From assembly GCA_965205055.1 (NCBI GenBank), contig OZ242030.1, positions 2,852,001 to 2,916,000 of the forward strand: a DNA stretch of 64,000 nucleotides. Reading direction: 5' to 3'. The position numbers and the translations under genes are program-made. This DNA comes from CBDBBY01 sp965205055. GTDB taxonomy: Bacteria; Pseudomonadota; Alphaproteobacteria; Rhodobacterales; Rhodobacteraceae. Shown here one piece after another: positions 49,078-57,636 of the stretch (its first letter is position 1; the number at the start of each line of letters is the position of its first letter). Under the pieces are notes generated by a model. It was not told the origin of the DNA, ran no database searches, and saw nothing but the letters and a program-made list of their open reading frames with translations.

Positions 49078-50453
49078 GCGCCGTACTCCTCGTAAAGGTC
49101 GCGCCAAGGCCTGCTTTCATAGGCGACGCGCTTGATGTTGATGAGATGCAGCGCCGTCACGTTGTCCGAGGTGATCGACCCCGACCACGTTCCCGTGCCC
49201 AGCATGAAGGACGGCTCCAGATCGGTGGAATAGCCCATGCCGCCCATTATGGCCGGTGTGTTCACCAAGACGCGCCCGGTCGGCACGGCGGCGAAGCGCG
49301 CGACCGCCTCCGGGTCATCCGAATGAATGACCGAAGTATGCCCCCAGCCTTCGAATTTGGCGATGGAATGCGCCAGCTCGATGCCGTGGCTGGCGGACTT
49401 CGCCTCGTAAAACGCCAGAACCGGGTTCAGCTTTTCGGCGGAGAGCGGACGTTGCCAGCCGACTTCGGTCTCTTCCGAGACAAGGCAGCGGGTGCGCGGC
49501 GGTATCGAAAATCCGGCCGCGTCGGCCAGAGCCTGCGGGCTTTGGCCGACCTTTTCGGGGTCCATCTCCCGTACCCCCTTGAAGATCACCTTGGCCAGCC
49601 GGTCCGCCTCGGCCGGAGTGCAGAAATAGGCGCCTTTGAGCTTCAGCTCATGCCGCAGATCCCGCGCGATTTCGGGATCGGCAATCACCGCCTGTTCGCT
49701 GACGCACGCGGTGCCGTAGTCGAAGCTTTTCGAGGTGACGACCATTTCGGCCACTTCCGCAATATCGCTGGATTTGGACTTGTGCACATAGCAGGGCACG
49801 TTGCCGGCCCCGACGGCCAGCGTCGGCTTGCCGCTGGAATAGGCCGCCTTGACCATGGCCGGACCGCCGGTCGCCATGACGACCGATGTGCGCCGGTGCT
49901 TCATCAGCTCTGCGGTGCCCTGAATGGTCACCGCATCCAGACATTGGATCAGCCCTTTCGGCGCACCCGTCTGTTCGGCCGCACGCGCCATGACGCGCAC
50001 GGTTTCGATCCCGCAATTGACGCCGCGCGGATGCGGTGCGCAAACAATGGAATTGCCCGCCTTCACCGCAGAAAGCACCTTGTAGATGATCGTCGAGGTC
50101 GGGTTCGTCACAGGGATGAGCGCGGCAACGACTCCCATCGGCTCGCCGAAGGCGGCTATCTTCGTGGCATCATCGCGCCAAAGCAAACCAAGCGTGGTCA
50201 CGTCACGCAGATAATCCTCAAGCGACAAGGCATTGAACAGGTTCTTCACGCGTTTGTCGGGAACATTGCCGTAACCGGTTTCCTCAACCGCCAGACGTCC
50301 CAGCCTTTCGGCTTCGGGTTCAATGGCGCGTGCCATGGCATCGACGATCGCGTCCACTTGCGCCGAATCAGTGCCCAAAAAGACGCGATAGGCTTCGAAA
50401 GCCGTTTCAGCCGCGCGCCGCGCGGCGGCGATCGATTTCAGATCTGCGTCCAT
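49074..50453 (-). CDS. Acylating (CoA-dependent) aldehyde dehydrogenase, BMC core enzyme
   Basis: This 459-residue aldehyde dehydrogenase is of the EutE/PduP/sulfoacetaldehyde dehydrogenase group. It oxidises an aldehyde to acyl-CoA with NAD. The family features are ALIPVTNPTSTIIYKVLSAV, APHPRG, VGAGNVPCYVH, and the active-site segment FDYGTACVSEQAVI (Cys about 247). It has no glutamate general base of the hydrolytic class. The length matches EutE (about 467). A clear amphipathic encapsulation peptide is not seen at either end, though the first helix (residues 3-22) is Ala-rich. The stop and start overlap its neighbours, so it is translated with the shell genes. Confidence 0.92.
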   Translation of the reverse strand: MDADLKSIAAARRAAETAFEAYRVFLGTDSAQVDAIVDAMARAIEPEAERLGRLAVEETGYGNVPDKRVKNLFNALSLEDYLRDVTTLGLLWRDDATKIAAFGEPMGVVAALIPVTNPTSTIIYKVLSAVKAGNSIVCAPHPRGVNCGIETVRVMARAAEQTGAPKGLIQCLDAVTIQGTAELMKHRRTSVVMATGGPAMVKAAYSSGKPTLAVGAGNVPCYVHKSKSSDIAEVAEMVVTSKSFDYGTACVSEQAVIADPEIARDLRHELKLKGAYFCTPAEADRLAKVIFKGVREMDPEKVGQSPQALADAAGFSIPPRTRCLVSEETEVGWQRPLSAEKLNPVLAFYEAKSASHGIELAHSIAKFEGWGHTSVIHSDDPEAVARFAAVPTGRVLVNTPAIMGGMGYSTDLEPSFMLGTGTWSGSITSDNVTALHLINIKRVAYESRPWRDLYEEYGA

Positions 50454-51637
50454 CAGGAGGCTCCGGCGACGATCTTGTCGAAGATGCGGCGCGCCTGGTC
50501 GACGTCGCTTGCGGATATTCCTATGGTTTCCAGCCGACGCCCCGCCGCAGCCACATCGGCGCCCAGAATGCGATCCGTCATCGCGATCAGGCTTTCGGTC
50601 AAAGGCGCCGGAAGATCCGCAAGTTTCGCGGCCGACACAAGCGGTACCAGCGAGCCAAGCACGCCGTCGCGCATCAGACTGCGCGCAGTCCGCCGGTCAG
50701 GGACGGGACGCGCGCCCGGTCCGCGCTCGGTTCCGGCGAAGGTCGCGATCCAATCCTCTGCATCCGGCAGATTTCGAACGCCGTACGCCGCTGCCACGCG
50801 CCGCCGCTCTTCGGCAAGCCCGTGAACGATTTCCCGCTGATCGGATCCGATGAGGGACGCGAACGTCCGGTTGGCATCCAACGGAGCGGCGCCCGTCGGC
50901 ACATGCGGGCCGCCAGGTTCCAGCCCTGCGCCCCCAAGGACCATGGCGGGTATCTCGACAGCCGCCGACAGATCGCCGAAGCCCGTGGCCAGAACCGATT
51001 CCGCCGGTTGAATGTTGGAAAGAAAAGGCTTCAGAGCCGCAAGAACGTCTTCTCGCCCGCGCGGCAGGGTCGCGGCCGCCATCGGCGCGGCCCGCGACAG
51101 GGTCAACAGGGCGCCTTCGGCCTGAAACCAGTAGGGCAATCCCTGCGCCTCGATCAAAGTGACATCGGCGGTGCAGCCGCCGATGCGCAGCATCCATGCG
51201 GTTTCGACCGCGCCCAGAGACCGCCCGGGCGCCAGGATCAGCGCCTGACCGTCGCTGAGATGATCGGCCAGCACCATGGCATAGGTGCGCTGCTTGTGAA
51301 TCGGTCCGGTCAGAAAGATCGCCTGCGCATCCCGCACCGCGGCGTCCAGCTCGGCGGTGGTGCGAACCGACGGCCCGTCGCGGTCCACCTGATAGGTGCC
51401 TACCGGCCCTTCCCCTAGAATGCCTATGCCCGACGATTGGGACAGCAATGACAATTCGGCGCCGTAGGCCGAAAACAACGTGACATCGGCCCCTTCCGCA
51501 AGGCAGAGCGCGGCCAGCAGGCGCGCATCCGGCGCGCCGCCCAGCACCGCTATGCGGTCGAATTTGCGTGGGGCCGAAGCGTCTCGGGCCGCGCCGCGCG
51601 CCATCTCGCGCGTGAAGTCCTCGAATCCGGCCGGCAT
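50453..51637 (-). CDS. Octopine/opine-dehydrogenase-like NAD(P) enzyme in the BMC operon
   Basis: This 394-residue protein starts with a Rossmann loop (FDRIAVLGGAPDARLLAALC) and has DAQAIFLTGPIHKQRTYA and DGQALILAPGR, the layout of the NAD/NADP octopine/nopaline dehydrogenase family. The C-terminal helical domain has EIPAMVLGGAGLEPGGPHVP and FASLIGSDQREIVHGLAEER. Opine dehydrogenases form or split N-(carboxyalkyl) amino acids. Its placement between the BMC-H and aldehyde dehydrogenase genes suggests work on an N-substituted amino acid. The start follows GAGGAG by 5 bases, and its stop overlaps the next gene (TGATG). Confidence 0.75.
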   Translation of the reverse strand: MPAGFEDFTREMARGAARDASAPRKFDRIAVLGGAPDARLLAALCLAEGADVTLFSAYGAELSLLSQSSGIGILGEGPVGTYQVDRDGPSVRTTAELDAAVRDAQAIFLTGPIHKQRTYAMVLADHLSDGQALILAPGRSLGAVETAWMLRIGGCTADVTLIEAQGLPYWFQAEGALLTLSRAAPMAAATLPRGREDVLAALKPFLSNIQPAESVLATGFGDLSAAVEIPAMVLGGAGLEPGGPHVPTGAAPLDANRTFASLIGSDQREIVHGLAEERRRVAAAYGVRNLPDAEDWIATFAGTERGPGARPVPDRRTARSLMRDGVLGSLVPLVSAAKLADLPAPLTESLIAMTDRILGADVAAAGRRLETIGISASDVDQARRIFDKIVAGAS

Positions 51638-51658
51638 GGTTTCTCCTCAGAGGGATGT

Positions 51659-51967
51659 TCAGGCCGACGATCCGGCGCCGAGCCTGTCGATGATCGCCTC
51701 CAGCTCGTCATGCGGGCGCGCGATTACGTGGACCGAAACCACTTCGCCAACCTTGTTGGCCGCAGTAGCGCCCGCGTCGGTGGCGGCTTTGACCGCGCCG
51801 ACTTCGCCCCGCACAAGCGTGGTGACCAGCCCGCCGCCTACCTTGGTCTGGCCGACAATTGCGACGCTCGCCGCTTTGACCATCGCATCCGCCGCTTCGA
51901 TCGCGCCTACAAGGCCGCGGGTTTCGATCATGCCGAGGGCGATCTGCCCTGCCATTGGTTTCGCCAT
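51659..51967 (-). CDS. Single-domain BMC shell protein (BMC-H, hexamer)
   Basis: This 102-residue shell protein is of the PduA/EutM/CcmK type. It starts MAKPMAGQIALGMIETRG, with AIEAADAMVKAASVAIVG, and VGGGLVTTLVRGEVGAVKAA as the pore-region motif. Hexamers form most of the shell facets. I chose the ATG at 51967 because GGAGGA lies 8 bases before it and the family starts there. It is the only hexamer gene, so this shell is built from very few parts. Confidence 0.96.
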   Translation of the reverse strand: MAKPMAGQIALGMIETRGLVGAIEAADAMVKAASVAIVGQTKVGGGLVTTLVRGEVGAVKAATDAGATAANKVGEVVSVHVIARPHDELEAIIDRLGAGSSA

Positions 51968-52007
51968 TTTCTGTTCCTCCGAAGATTGAAGTTTTGATTT
52001 TCTTGAT

Positions 52008-52274
52008 TCAGGCTGCGGAAACGCGGTCAACCACCGCGATGATCGCCAAATCCACAGGCGCCGCGGACAGGCCGCTGGCCATCCGGGCGGCGGATCCGCC
52101 GACGATCAGCACCGTATCACCGACTCCGGCGCCGCATGTGTCGACCGCCACCCGCGCCGGCTCGAGCAGTTCGCCTTTGCTGTCGACCAAGTCTGTCACG
52201 AGCAGTTTCAATCCGACCAGCCTCGAATCCTTGGCTGTTGCCGTGACCGTTCCCGCGACCTTGCCCAAGTGCAT
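52008..52274 (-). CDS. BMC vertex protein (BMC-P, EutN/CcmL family)
   Basis: This 88-residue pentamer caps the vertices of the icosahedral shell. MHLGKVAGTVTATAKDSRLV, GLKLLVTDLVD, DTCGAGVGDTVLIVGGSAAR and DLAIIAVVDRV are typical of EutN/CcmL. Its start overlaps the stop of the glutamine-synthetase-like gene (TGATG). It is 40 bases before BMC-H. Confidence 0.95.
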   Translation of the reverse strand: MHLGKVAGTVTATAKDSRLVGLKLLVTDLVDSKGELLEPARVAVDTCGAGVGDTVLIVGGSAARMASGLSAAPVDLAIIAVVDRVSAA

Positions 52275-53566
52275 CAGAATGTCCTCAGATAGCGGTCCAG
52301 TTCAACCTGCGTGACTTGCTGGCCAAAGAAGTCCAGCTCGCGCTCGGCCTGCTGCAGGACCAGCTCCCATAGCGTCTCGCCCATCGCGTCGCGCAGCCAG
52401 TCCGATCCGCGCGCCAGTTCGATCGCCGTCGGCAGATCGGTGGGAATGGGATCGCCGATTCCGCTCCCGTATGCATCGCCGGGCGTGGGGTCGGAGGGCG
52501 TCAGCCCCTGCTCGATCCCGTCAAGACCTGCGGCGATCTCGGCAGCCAGCAGGAGATAAGGATTGGCCTCCGCTCCGGCATCGCGCTTTTCCACGCGCAC
52601 CGCGCTGTCGGACCCTTCGATGACCCGAATGCCCACCGTGCGGTTGTCGTATCCCCAACTCGTGTTGACGGGACAGAATGTATAGGGCTGACGGCGGCGA
52701 TAGCCGTTCACCGTTCCGCCGCCGCAGATCGACATTTCGCACATGCGCCGCTGCAGGCCTGCGATGAAGGATTTTCCGGTCTCGTTCAATCTTCCTTTGT
52801 CGGCGAAGACATTCCTGCCGCCCTTCCACAGAGAGTAGTGCGTGTGAAACCCGCTGCCGGATTGGTCGAAAAACGGTTTCGGCATGAAGGTCGCCAGATA
52901 TCCGTGGGCAATTCCCAGCTGGCGGACCAAGGATTTGAACAGAACGACGCGGTCCGCCGCAACCAATGCCTCGCCATACCTGATATTCACCTCAACCTGG
53001 CCCGGCGCATATTCCGGGTTCGACTGCTCGATGGGTATTCCGCATTCATTGATCTGCCGGCGGATGGGACCGACAATGTGTTCCATCCGCGCGGCCCGGC
53101 TCAGGCCGTAGACCTGGATGCCGCTGTCGCGCGGCTGCCCTGTTTCCGGGTCAAGAAGATAGAATTCAAGCTCGGTCCCGACATTGACCTCAAGCCCCAT
53201 GTCGCGTGCGCGTTCGACTTGGCGCACCAAGGCGCCGCGCGGATCGATCGGCACCGGCTCGTGGTCCATCCCCTCGGCCCGGCCGAAGCAGACGGCTACG
53301 CCCGGCTCCCACGGGACGGCGACCGGCCGGGTCATCGGGAAGATGTGCATGTCGGGATAACCGTTGTCGAAATTGACATAGGGCGTGTCCCAGACGTCGC
53401 AGGCCATGTCGATGGCGAACAGCGCGATCGACAGCGCATTGCCGCTTTTGCAGACATGATCCCAGTGGCCGGCGGGAATGCGCTTGCCGCGCATGATGCC
53501 GTTCAGGTCGCCCACGCCCAGAATCACGGTATGCGTACCCTCGGGCAAATCAAACCCCGAACTCAT
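52274..53566 (-). CDS. Glutamine-synthetase-like gamma-glutamyl-amine ligase (GmaS/PuuA type)
   Basis: This 430-residue GS-family enzyme would join an amine to the gamma-carboxyl of glutamate with ATP. Core marks are VNVGTELEFYLLD (metal Glu, about 128-140), EYAPGQVEVNIRYGEAL, SGSGFHTHYSLWKGG (nucleotide/metal His) and NRTVGIRVIEGSDSAVRVEK. The loop GGGTVNGYRRRQPY replaces the NP-rich loop of true GlnA. It lacks the adenylylation Tyr motif of GlnA. I chose ATG 53566 because the frame upstream overlaps the operator region. It is the first gene of the BMC operon, just after operator B. Confidence 0.88.
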   Translation of the reverse strand: MSSGFDLPEGTHTVILGVGDLNGIMRGKRIPAGHWDHVCKSGNALSIALFAIDMACDVWDTPYVNFDNGYPDMHIFPMTRPVAVPWEPGVAVCFGRAEGMDHEPVPIDPRGALVRQVERARDMGLEVNVGTELEFYLLDPETGQPRDSGIQVYGLSRAARMEHIVGPIRRQINECGIPIEQSNPEYAPGQVEVNIRYGEALVAADRVVLFKSLVRQLGIAHGYLATFMPKPFFDQSGSGFHTHYSLWKGGRNVFADKGRLNETGKSFIAGLQRRMCEMSICGGGTVNGYRRRQPYTFCPVNTSWGYDNRTVGIRVIEGSDSAVRVEKRDAGAEANPYLLLAAEIAAGLDGIEQGLTPSDPTPGDAYGSGIGDPIPTDLPTAIELARGSDWLRDAMGETLWELVLQQAERELDFFGQQVTQVELDRYLRTF

Positions 53567-53599
53567 TTGCGCGCTCCCTGTTTTTGGCTTTATAATCGC

Positions 53600-53621
53600 T
53601 GTATTCTGTATACAGTATTCA
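53600..53621. promoter_or_regulatory. GntR-type operator between the BMC operon and the oxidase gene
   Basis: TGTATTCTGTATACAGTATTCA (written in two parts: TGTATTCTGTA and TACAGTATTCA) is nearly a palindrome. It lies in the 89-bp divergent gap between the ligase (minus) and the flavin oxidase (plus), so one site could control both. Confidence 0.75.
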
Positions 53622-53655
53622 TGAAAACAATCAAGAAGCAAGGAAAATCTGCGCC

Positions 53656-54795
53656 ATGCCAAAGAGCTCGGTTGTCGTCGTAGGGGGCGGCATTGTCGGC
53701 GTCATGACCGCGCTTGCGCTCCAGCGACGCGGCGAGGCCGTGACCTTGATGGATCGTTGGGAGCCGGGACATTCCCGCGCATCTTCAACGGATTACAATC
53801 GGGTGATCCGCGCGATATCCGGACGGGACGAATTCTATACGCGCTGGGCGCGGGAAAGCCGCCTGCGATGGCTGGAGCTGCAGGCCGAGAGCGGACAGAA
53901 TCTGATGTACGAATGCGGCGTTCTGATTCTTGCCTCCGGCGGGCATTGCGAATGGGAGGATGAGACTGCCGTGACCTTCGACCGGGTGGGCGTGCCCTAT
54001 CACAAGTTCGGACGGCGGGAAATCGAATCGCGTTTTCCGCAATTCCGGGTGCCGGAAATCGAATACGCGTTGTTCGAGCCCGAGGCCGGAATGCTGATGG
54101 CGCATCGCTGCGTTCTGACCGGGCTGGACCTGTTCCGCCGCGCGGGCGGGACGGTGCGCCGCGGGCGAGTCGCAACGAACGGGTCGGAGCGACCGGCACT
54201 GGACGGCAAACCGCTGGAGGCCGATCTGATCGTCATGGCGACCGGCCCCTGGATGGCCGAAATGTTTCCAAGGACGATCAAGCCGATCTCGACCGTGGTC
54301 GGGGTCAGCGTTCTTTATACGTCGACGCCGGACGGCTCTGAAGATTTCGATATGGGCCGCATGCCCTGTTGGATCGATCACGGCCAAGGGTCGTTCGGGA
54401 TGCCGTCATCCGAAGGGTCCGGGGTCAAGGCGGCAGTGGTGATTCCGGACAAGATCGATCTGGACAACGATGAAAGGCTGATCCGTCAGGAAACGCTGGG
54501 CCGCACGCGCATCTACATTCGCCACCGCTTGCCGGGGCTGGACGGGCAGAGGGTGGTGGATTCCAAGTTCAATCAGATCATCCTGACGCCCGACACGCAT
54601 TTCATCCTCGACTGGCATCCCGAACACGAAAACCTGCTGTTTGCCGGCGGCTGCTCGGGGCATCTGTTCAAGCACGCGCCGGTCTTTGCGGAATTTGCGG
54701 CAGGAGTAGGGATGAAGGACTTCGGCACCGCCGACCGGTTCAAGATCACCGGCCGCAAGAAACTGAGCCGGAAGGAAAGCCCCAGCGGGCGTTGA
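53656..54795 (+). CDS. FAD-dependent amine oxidoreductase, monomeric sarcosine oxidase-like
   Basis: This 379-residue DAO-family flavoprotein has VVVVGGGIVGVMTALALQRR (FAD dinucleotide loop, about 6-25), HSRASSTDYNRVIRAI (flavin-contacting, as in sarcosine and N-methyltryptophan oxidases) and TPDTHFILDWHPEHENLLFA with GGCSGHLFKHAP near the C-terminus. In monomeric sarcosine oxidase a Cys ten residues before the DxHF block binds FAD covalently; here that place seems to be Asn (in KFNQIILTPD). It would oxidise an N-substituted amino acid to an aldehyde plus the free amino acid. It is divergent from the BMC operon. Confidence 0.85.
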   Translation: MPKSSVVVVGGGIVGVMTALALQRRGEAVTLMDRWEPGHSRASSTDYNRVIRAISGRDEFYTRWARESRLRWLELQAESGQNLMYECGVLILASGGHCEWEDETAVTFDRVGVPYHKFGRREIESRFPQFRVPEIEYALFEPEAGMLMAHRCVLTGLDLFRRAGGTVRRGRVATNGSERPALDGKPLEADLIVMATGPWMAEMFPRTIKPISTVVGVSVLYTSTPDGSEDFDMGRMPCWIDHGQGSFGMPSSEGSGVKAAVVIPDKIDLDNDERLIRQETLGRTRIYIRHRLPGLDGQRVVDSKFNQIILTPDTHFILDWHPEHENLLFAGGCSGHLFKHAPVFAEFAAGVGMKDFGTADRFKITGRKKLSRKESPSGR

Positions 54796-54821
54796 TCGGC
54801 GGGCTCGGACTGTCCGAGCAC

Positions 54822-55517
54822 TCATTTGCCGCTGTAGGTCCCGCGAAACAGTTCGACCGCTTCGGACGCAGCGAGATCTCCGGGCACGCGCGCCGTTTCA
54901 AGCGAAGCCAGCGCCTCATCCGCTTCGGCGGCGGCCAGAAAGACATCGCGTCCGCGTACGAACAGTTCGCGCAGGTGATCTGCGCGATATTCTGGGTGAA
55001 ACTGCACCGACCGCGCCGGAAAGCCGTAATCCAAAGCGCCAATCGGGCAGTGGCCGGCGGAACCCGTCACGCATGCTGAAGGCGGGACATCGGTCACTTG
55101 GTCCTGATGCCAGACATAGGCGTCGACGCGGGCGCCGCCGAATTCAAAGGGCCGAACGCCGACGACATTGCCGATTTCCGCCTTGGCCGCCTTGCCGCCA
55201 TATACATCGGCCATGATCTGATGGCCGAAACAGATGCCGAAGACTGGCTTGCGCCGATTTCTGCAGTTTTCAAGGAATTCGCGCAGCGACTGCATCCATT
55301 CGGTGTCGTCGTAGACCCCGAATTCGGACCCTCCGACGATGACGCCGTCGAAATCCTCAAAATCCGGCAGCGGCGCACCGTCCGCTATGTCGGCAACAGA
55401 GAACTCCGCCTCCGGCAGATGCGGCTCGATCCAGTTGCGGATCTGCTGCGCAGCGCGCGGCAGACCCTCCAACAGCGGCAAGGGATGGCCGGTCAGTCCA
55501 AGAAGCGCGATCCTCAC
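54822..55517 (-). CDS. Class I glutamine-amidotransferase-like hydrolase of the amine cluster
   Basis: This 231-residue GATase1-fold protein has nucleophile FGICFGHQ (Cys about 97) and catalytic VQFHPEY (His-x-Glu). No synthase partner domain is present, so it is probably a gamma-glutamyl hydrolase (PuuD-like). I chose the GTG at 55517, which overlaps the glxD stop (GTGA); the longer frame is a shadow. It is the last gene of the glxBCD operon and converges with the oxidase gene. Confidence 0.85.
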   Translation of the reverse strand: MRIALLGLTGHPLPLLEGLPRAAQQIRNWIEPHLPEAEFSVADIADGAPLPDFEDFDGVIVGGSEFGVYDDTEWMQSLREFLENCRNRRKPVFGICFGHQIMADVYGGKAAKAEIGNVVGVRPFEFGGARVDAYVWHQDQVTDVPPSACVTGSAGHCPIGALDYGFPARSVQFHPEYRADHLRELFVRGRDVFLAAAEADEALASLETARVPGDLAASEAVELFRGTYSGK

Positions 55518-56938
55518 CAGTCGAATGCCCGGTCGATGCCGGCCATCTTGACGCCGGTAAAGGCCGAAGCCTCGAAACTGAGCGCGCGCAGATCTTCGGT
55601 CTCCAGATTGCGGACCGACGACTTCCCGCAAGCCTTGGCCAGCACCGTGACTTCCATCGTCATGGCGGTCAGATAGCGGGCGATGCGTTCAGCGCCTGCA
55701 TTTGGATTCATACGCGTCTCAAGGTCCGGATCCTGCGTCGCGATGCCGACCGGGCAAAGGCCTGTATGGCAATGATGGCAAGCGCCCGGCGATGTGCCCA
55801 AGGATTTGTAATCTTCAATATACCGCGGACTGTTGCACCCCAGCGCGATCATCGCAGCATTGCCTATCATCACCGCATCAGCGCCCAAGGCCAGACATTT
55901 CGCCGCGTCAACGCCGGAACGGATGCCGCCCGCAGCCACCAGGGAGACTTTATCGGTCATGCCGCAGTCATCCAGCGCCTCTCGCGCGGCGCGAATTGCG
56001 CTTATCGTCGGAATGCCGGTATGGTTCAGCAGAAGCTCGGGCGAGGCTCCGGTGCCGCCTTCGGCCCCGTCGACCACCACTACGTCCGCGCCCGCCTTGG
56101 CCGCAATTGCCACGTCGAACCGCGGACGGGTCGCTCCCATTTTAACGAAGATCGGCACCTGATAGTTCGTTGCGATCCGCAATTCCTCGATCTTGACCGC
56201 CAGATCGTCGGCGCCAAGGAAGTCGGGATGCCGGATGGTGGATCGCTGGTCCACGCCTTCGGGCAGGGTCCGCATCTTGCTGACGCGCTCGCTGACCTTC
56301 ATGCCCAGCAGCAGACCGCCGGTTCCCGGCTTGGCCCCCTGCCCCACCACAAGCTCCAGCGCGTCCGCGCGGCGCAGGTGATCCAGATCCACGCCGTAGC
56401 GGGCCGGCGACATCTGATAGAGCAGCCGCTGGGACGCTTCGCGCTCCTCTTCCAGCATGCCGCCCTCGCCCGTGCAGGTCATGGTGCCCACTTTCGAGGC
56501 TCCGTACCCCAACGATGCCTTGGCCGGGGCCGACAGCGCGCCAAATGACATGGACGCAATGTAGATCGGGATCTTCAGTTCCAGCGGACGTTCCACCAAG
56601 CCGCGCCCTCCGCCTAGAACAGTGACGGTGTCGCAGTTCTCGCGATAACCTTCCAAAGGCAGGCGGGTCATTGTCGCCGGGACGAATGTGAGGTCGTCAA
56701 AGGTCGGCAGCCGCTTGTTGAACGTGTTGTAGCCGCGCACCTGATAGCGGCCGAGTTGCGCCAACGCGTGCACTTCGGATATCGCCTCGGGCGTCCAACG
56801 GGTCGAGCCGCCCTCGTCATATGAAGACGGCACCCCGGCTGGCCGGCCTTCGATCACGCCCGCATCGCGGAACCGGATCTCTTCCTCCGGGGCTACTTCG
56901 AACGGATAGTCATAGGGTTTACTCAGATCATGAGCCAT
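55514..56938 (-). CDS. glxD: FMN-binding glutamate-synthase-like protein (GlxD/MgsC type)
   Basis: This 474-residue protein equals the central and FMN domains of glutamate synthase. It has MSFGALSAPAKASLGYGASK, CTGEGGMLEEER, DVVVVDGAEGGTGASP and the cluster-binding CHHCHTGLCPVGIATQDP ([3Fe-4S] Cys). With GlxB and GlxC it forms a three-part enzyme. In methylotrophs the homologous MgsABC makes N-methylglutamate. Its start overlaps glxC by 16 bases. Confidence 0.92.
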   Translation of the reverse strand: MAHDLSKPYDYPFEVAPEEEIRFRDAGVIEGRPAGVPSSYDEGGSTRWTPEAISEVHALAQLGRYQVRGYNTFNKRLPTFDDLTFVPATMTRLPLEGYRENCDTVTVLGGGRGLVERPLELKIPIYIASMSFGALSAPAKASLGYGASKVGTMTCTGEGGMLEEEREASQRLLYQMSPARYGVDLDHLRRADALELVVGQGAKPGTGGLLLGMKVSERVSKMRTLPEGVDQRSTIRHPDFLGADDLAVKIEELRIATNYQVPIFVKMGATRPRFDVAIAAKAGADVVVVDGAEGGTGASPELLLNHTGIPTISAIRAAREALDDCGMTDKVSLVAAGGIRSGVDAAKCLALGADAVMIGNAAMIALGCNSPRYIEDYKSLGTSPGACHHCHTGLCPVGIATQDPDLETRMNPNAGAERIARYLTAMTMEVTVLAKACGKSSVRNLETEDLRALSFEASAFTGVKMAGIDRAFDW

Positions 56939-57636
56939 GCGCTTGCGTCCCTGCTTTCAAAATACCAAAGGCGCTGGCCCGAAACCATCTTGCGCCAGTT
57001 CCGCGAGCTGTCGACCAGCCCGAGAGGATCAAGGATCGCATCAACTTCCGCCACTTCCTCGGCGGCGGGCTCGGAAACATCGACATCCACGCCCAGACTT
57101 TCGATCTCGCCGGCGACCCAGACCTCGCCTTCCCACAAGGCATCGGCACAGGATCCGCCTGCCCCGCCAAGTGCGATGATCCGCCCCGAATGCGCCATGA
57201 AGCCCGACTGATAGCCGATCTTGCCTTCAACCACTATGTTGCCCCCCTTCATGGCAACACCGACGCGCGGCCCCGCATCACCCTTCACGTGGATTGTGCC
57301 GCCGATCATCGCGGCGCCGCAGGACATGCCCGCATAACCGCCAACGGTGATATGGCCCATGGCCATCCCTTCGCCCACGGCCCAGCCGCAGTTGCGCTCG
57401 ATGGTGACGTTGGCGCCGGTATTCAGCCCGCTGCAGTAGTAACCCACCGACCCTTCAAAGGTGATGTCCACATTGTCCGGCAGGCCTACGCCAAGGTTGT
57501 GCCGCGAAAGCGTATCGACCACGCGTATCGGCCGTCCGCGGGCGCACGCGGCCATGATTTCCCGGTTCACGTCACGAATGTGACGCTTGCCGACCTCGAT
57601 GACGATCTCGTCCATCTGTCTCGCCTGCTCTCTCAT
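56923..57636 (-). CDS. glxC: Glutamate synthase GXGXG-domain protein (GlxC/MgsB type)
   Basis: This 237-residue beta-helix protein is made of repeated GxxxG turns: GSVGYYCSGLNTGANVTIE, GWAVGEGMAMGHITVGGYAG, AMIGGTIHVKGDAGPRVG, MKGGNIVVEGKIGYQSGFMA. It matches the C-terminal domain of glutamate synthase. The ATG at 57636 overlaps the glxB stop (ATGA); an inner ATG at 57615 is possible. Confidence 0.9.
   Translation of the reverse strand: MREQARQMDEIVIEVGKRHIRDVNREIMAACARGRPIRVVDTLSRHNLGVGLPDNVDITFEGSVGYYCSGLNTGANVTIERNCGWAVGEGMAMGHITVGGYAGMSCGAAMIGGTIHVKGDAGPRVGVAMKGGNIVVEGKIGYQSGFMAHSGRIIALGGAGGSCADALWEGEVWVAGEIESLGVDVDVSEPAAEEVAEVDAILDPLGLVDSSRNWRKMVSGQRLWYFESRDASAWLMI

Noticed and set aside
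47270..49120. A 616-codon frame read as one large protein
   Set aside because: Its first ~220 codons overlap the BMC-T gene in another frame and are Arg/Gly-rich without family resemblance. The MDH-like protein starts at 48454.
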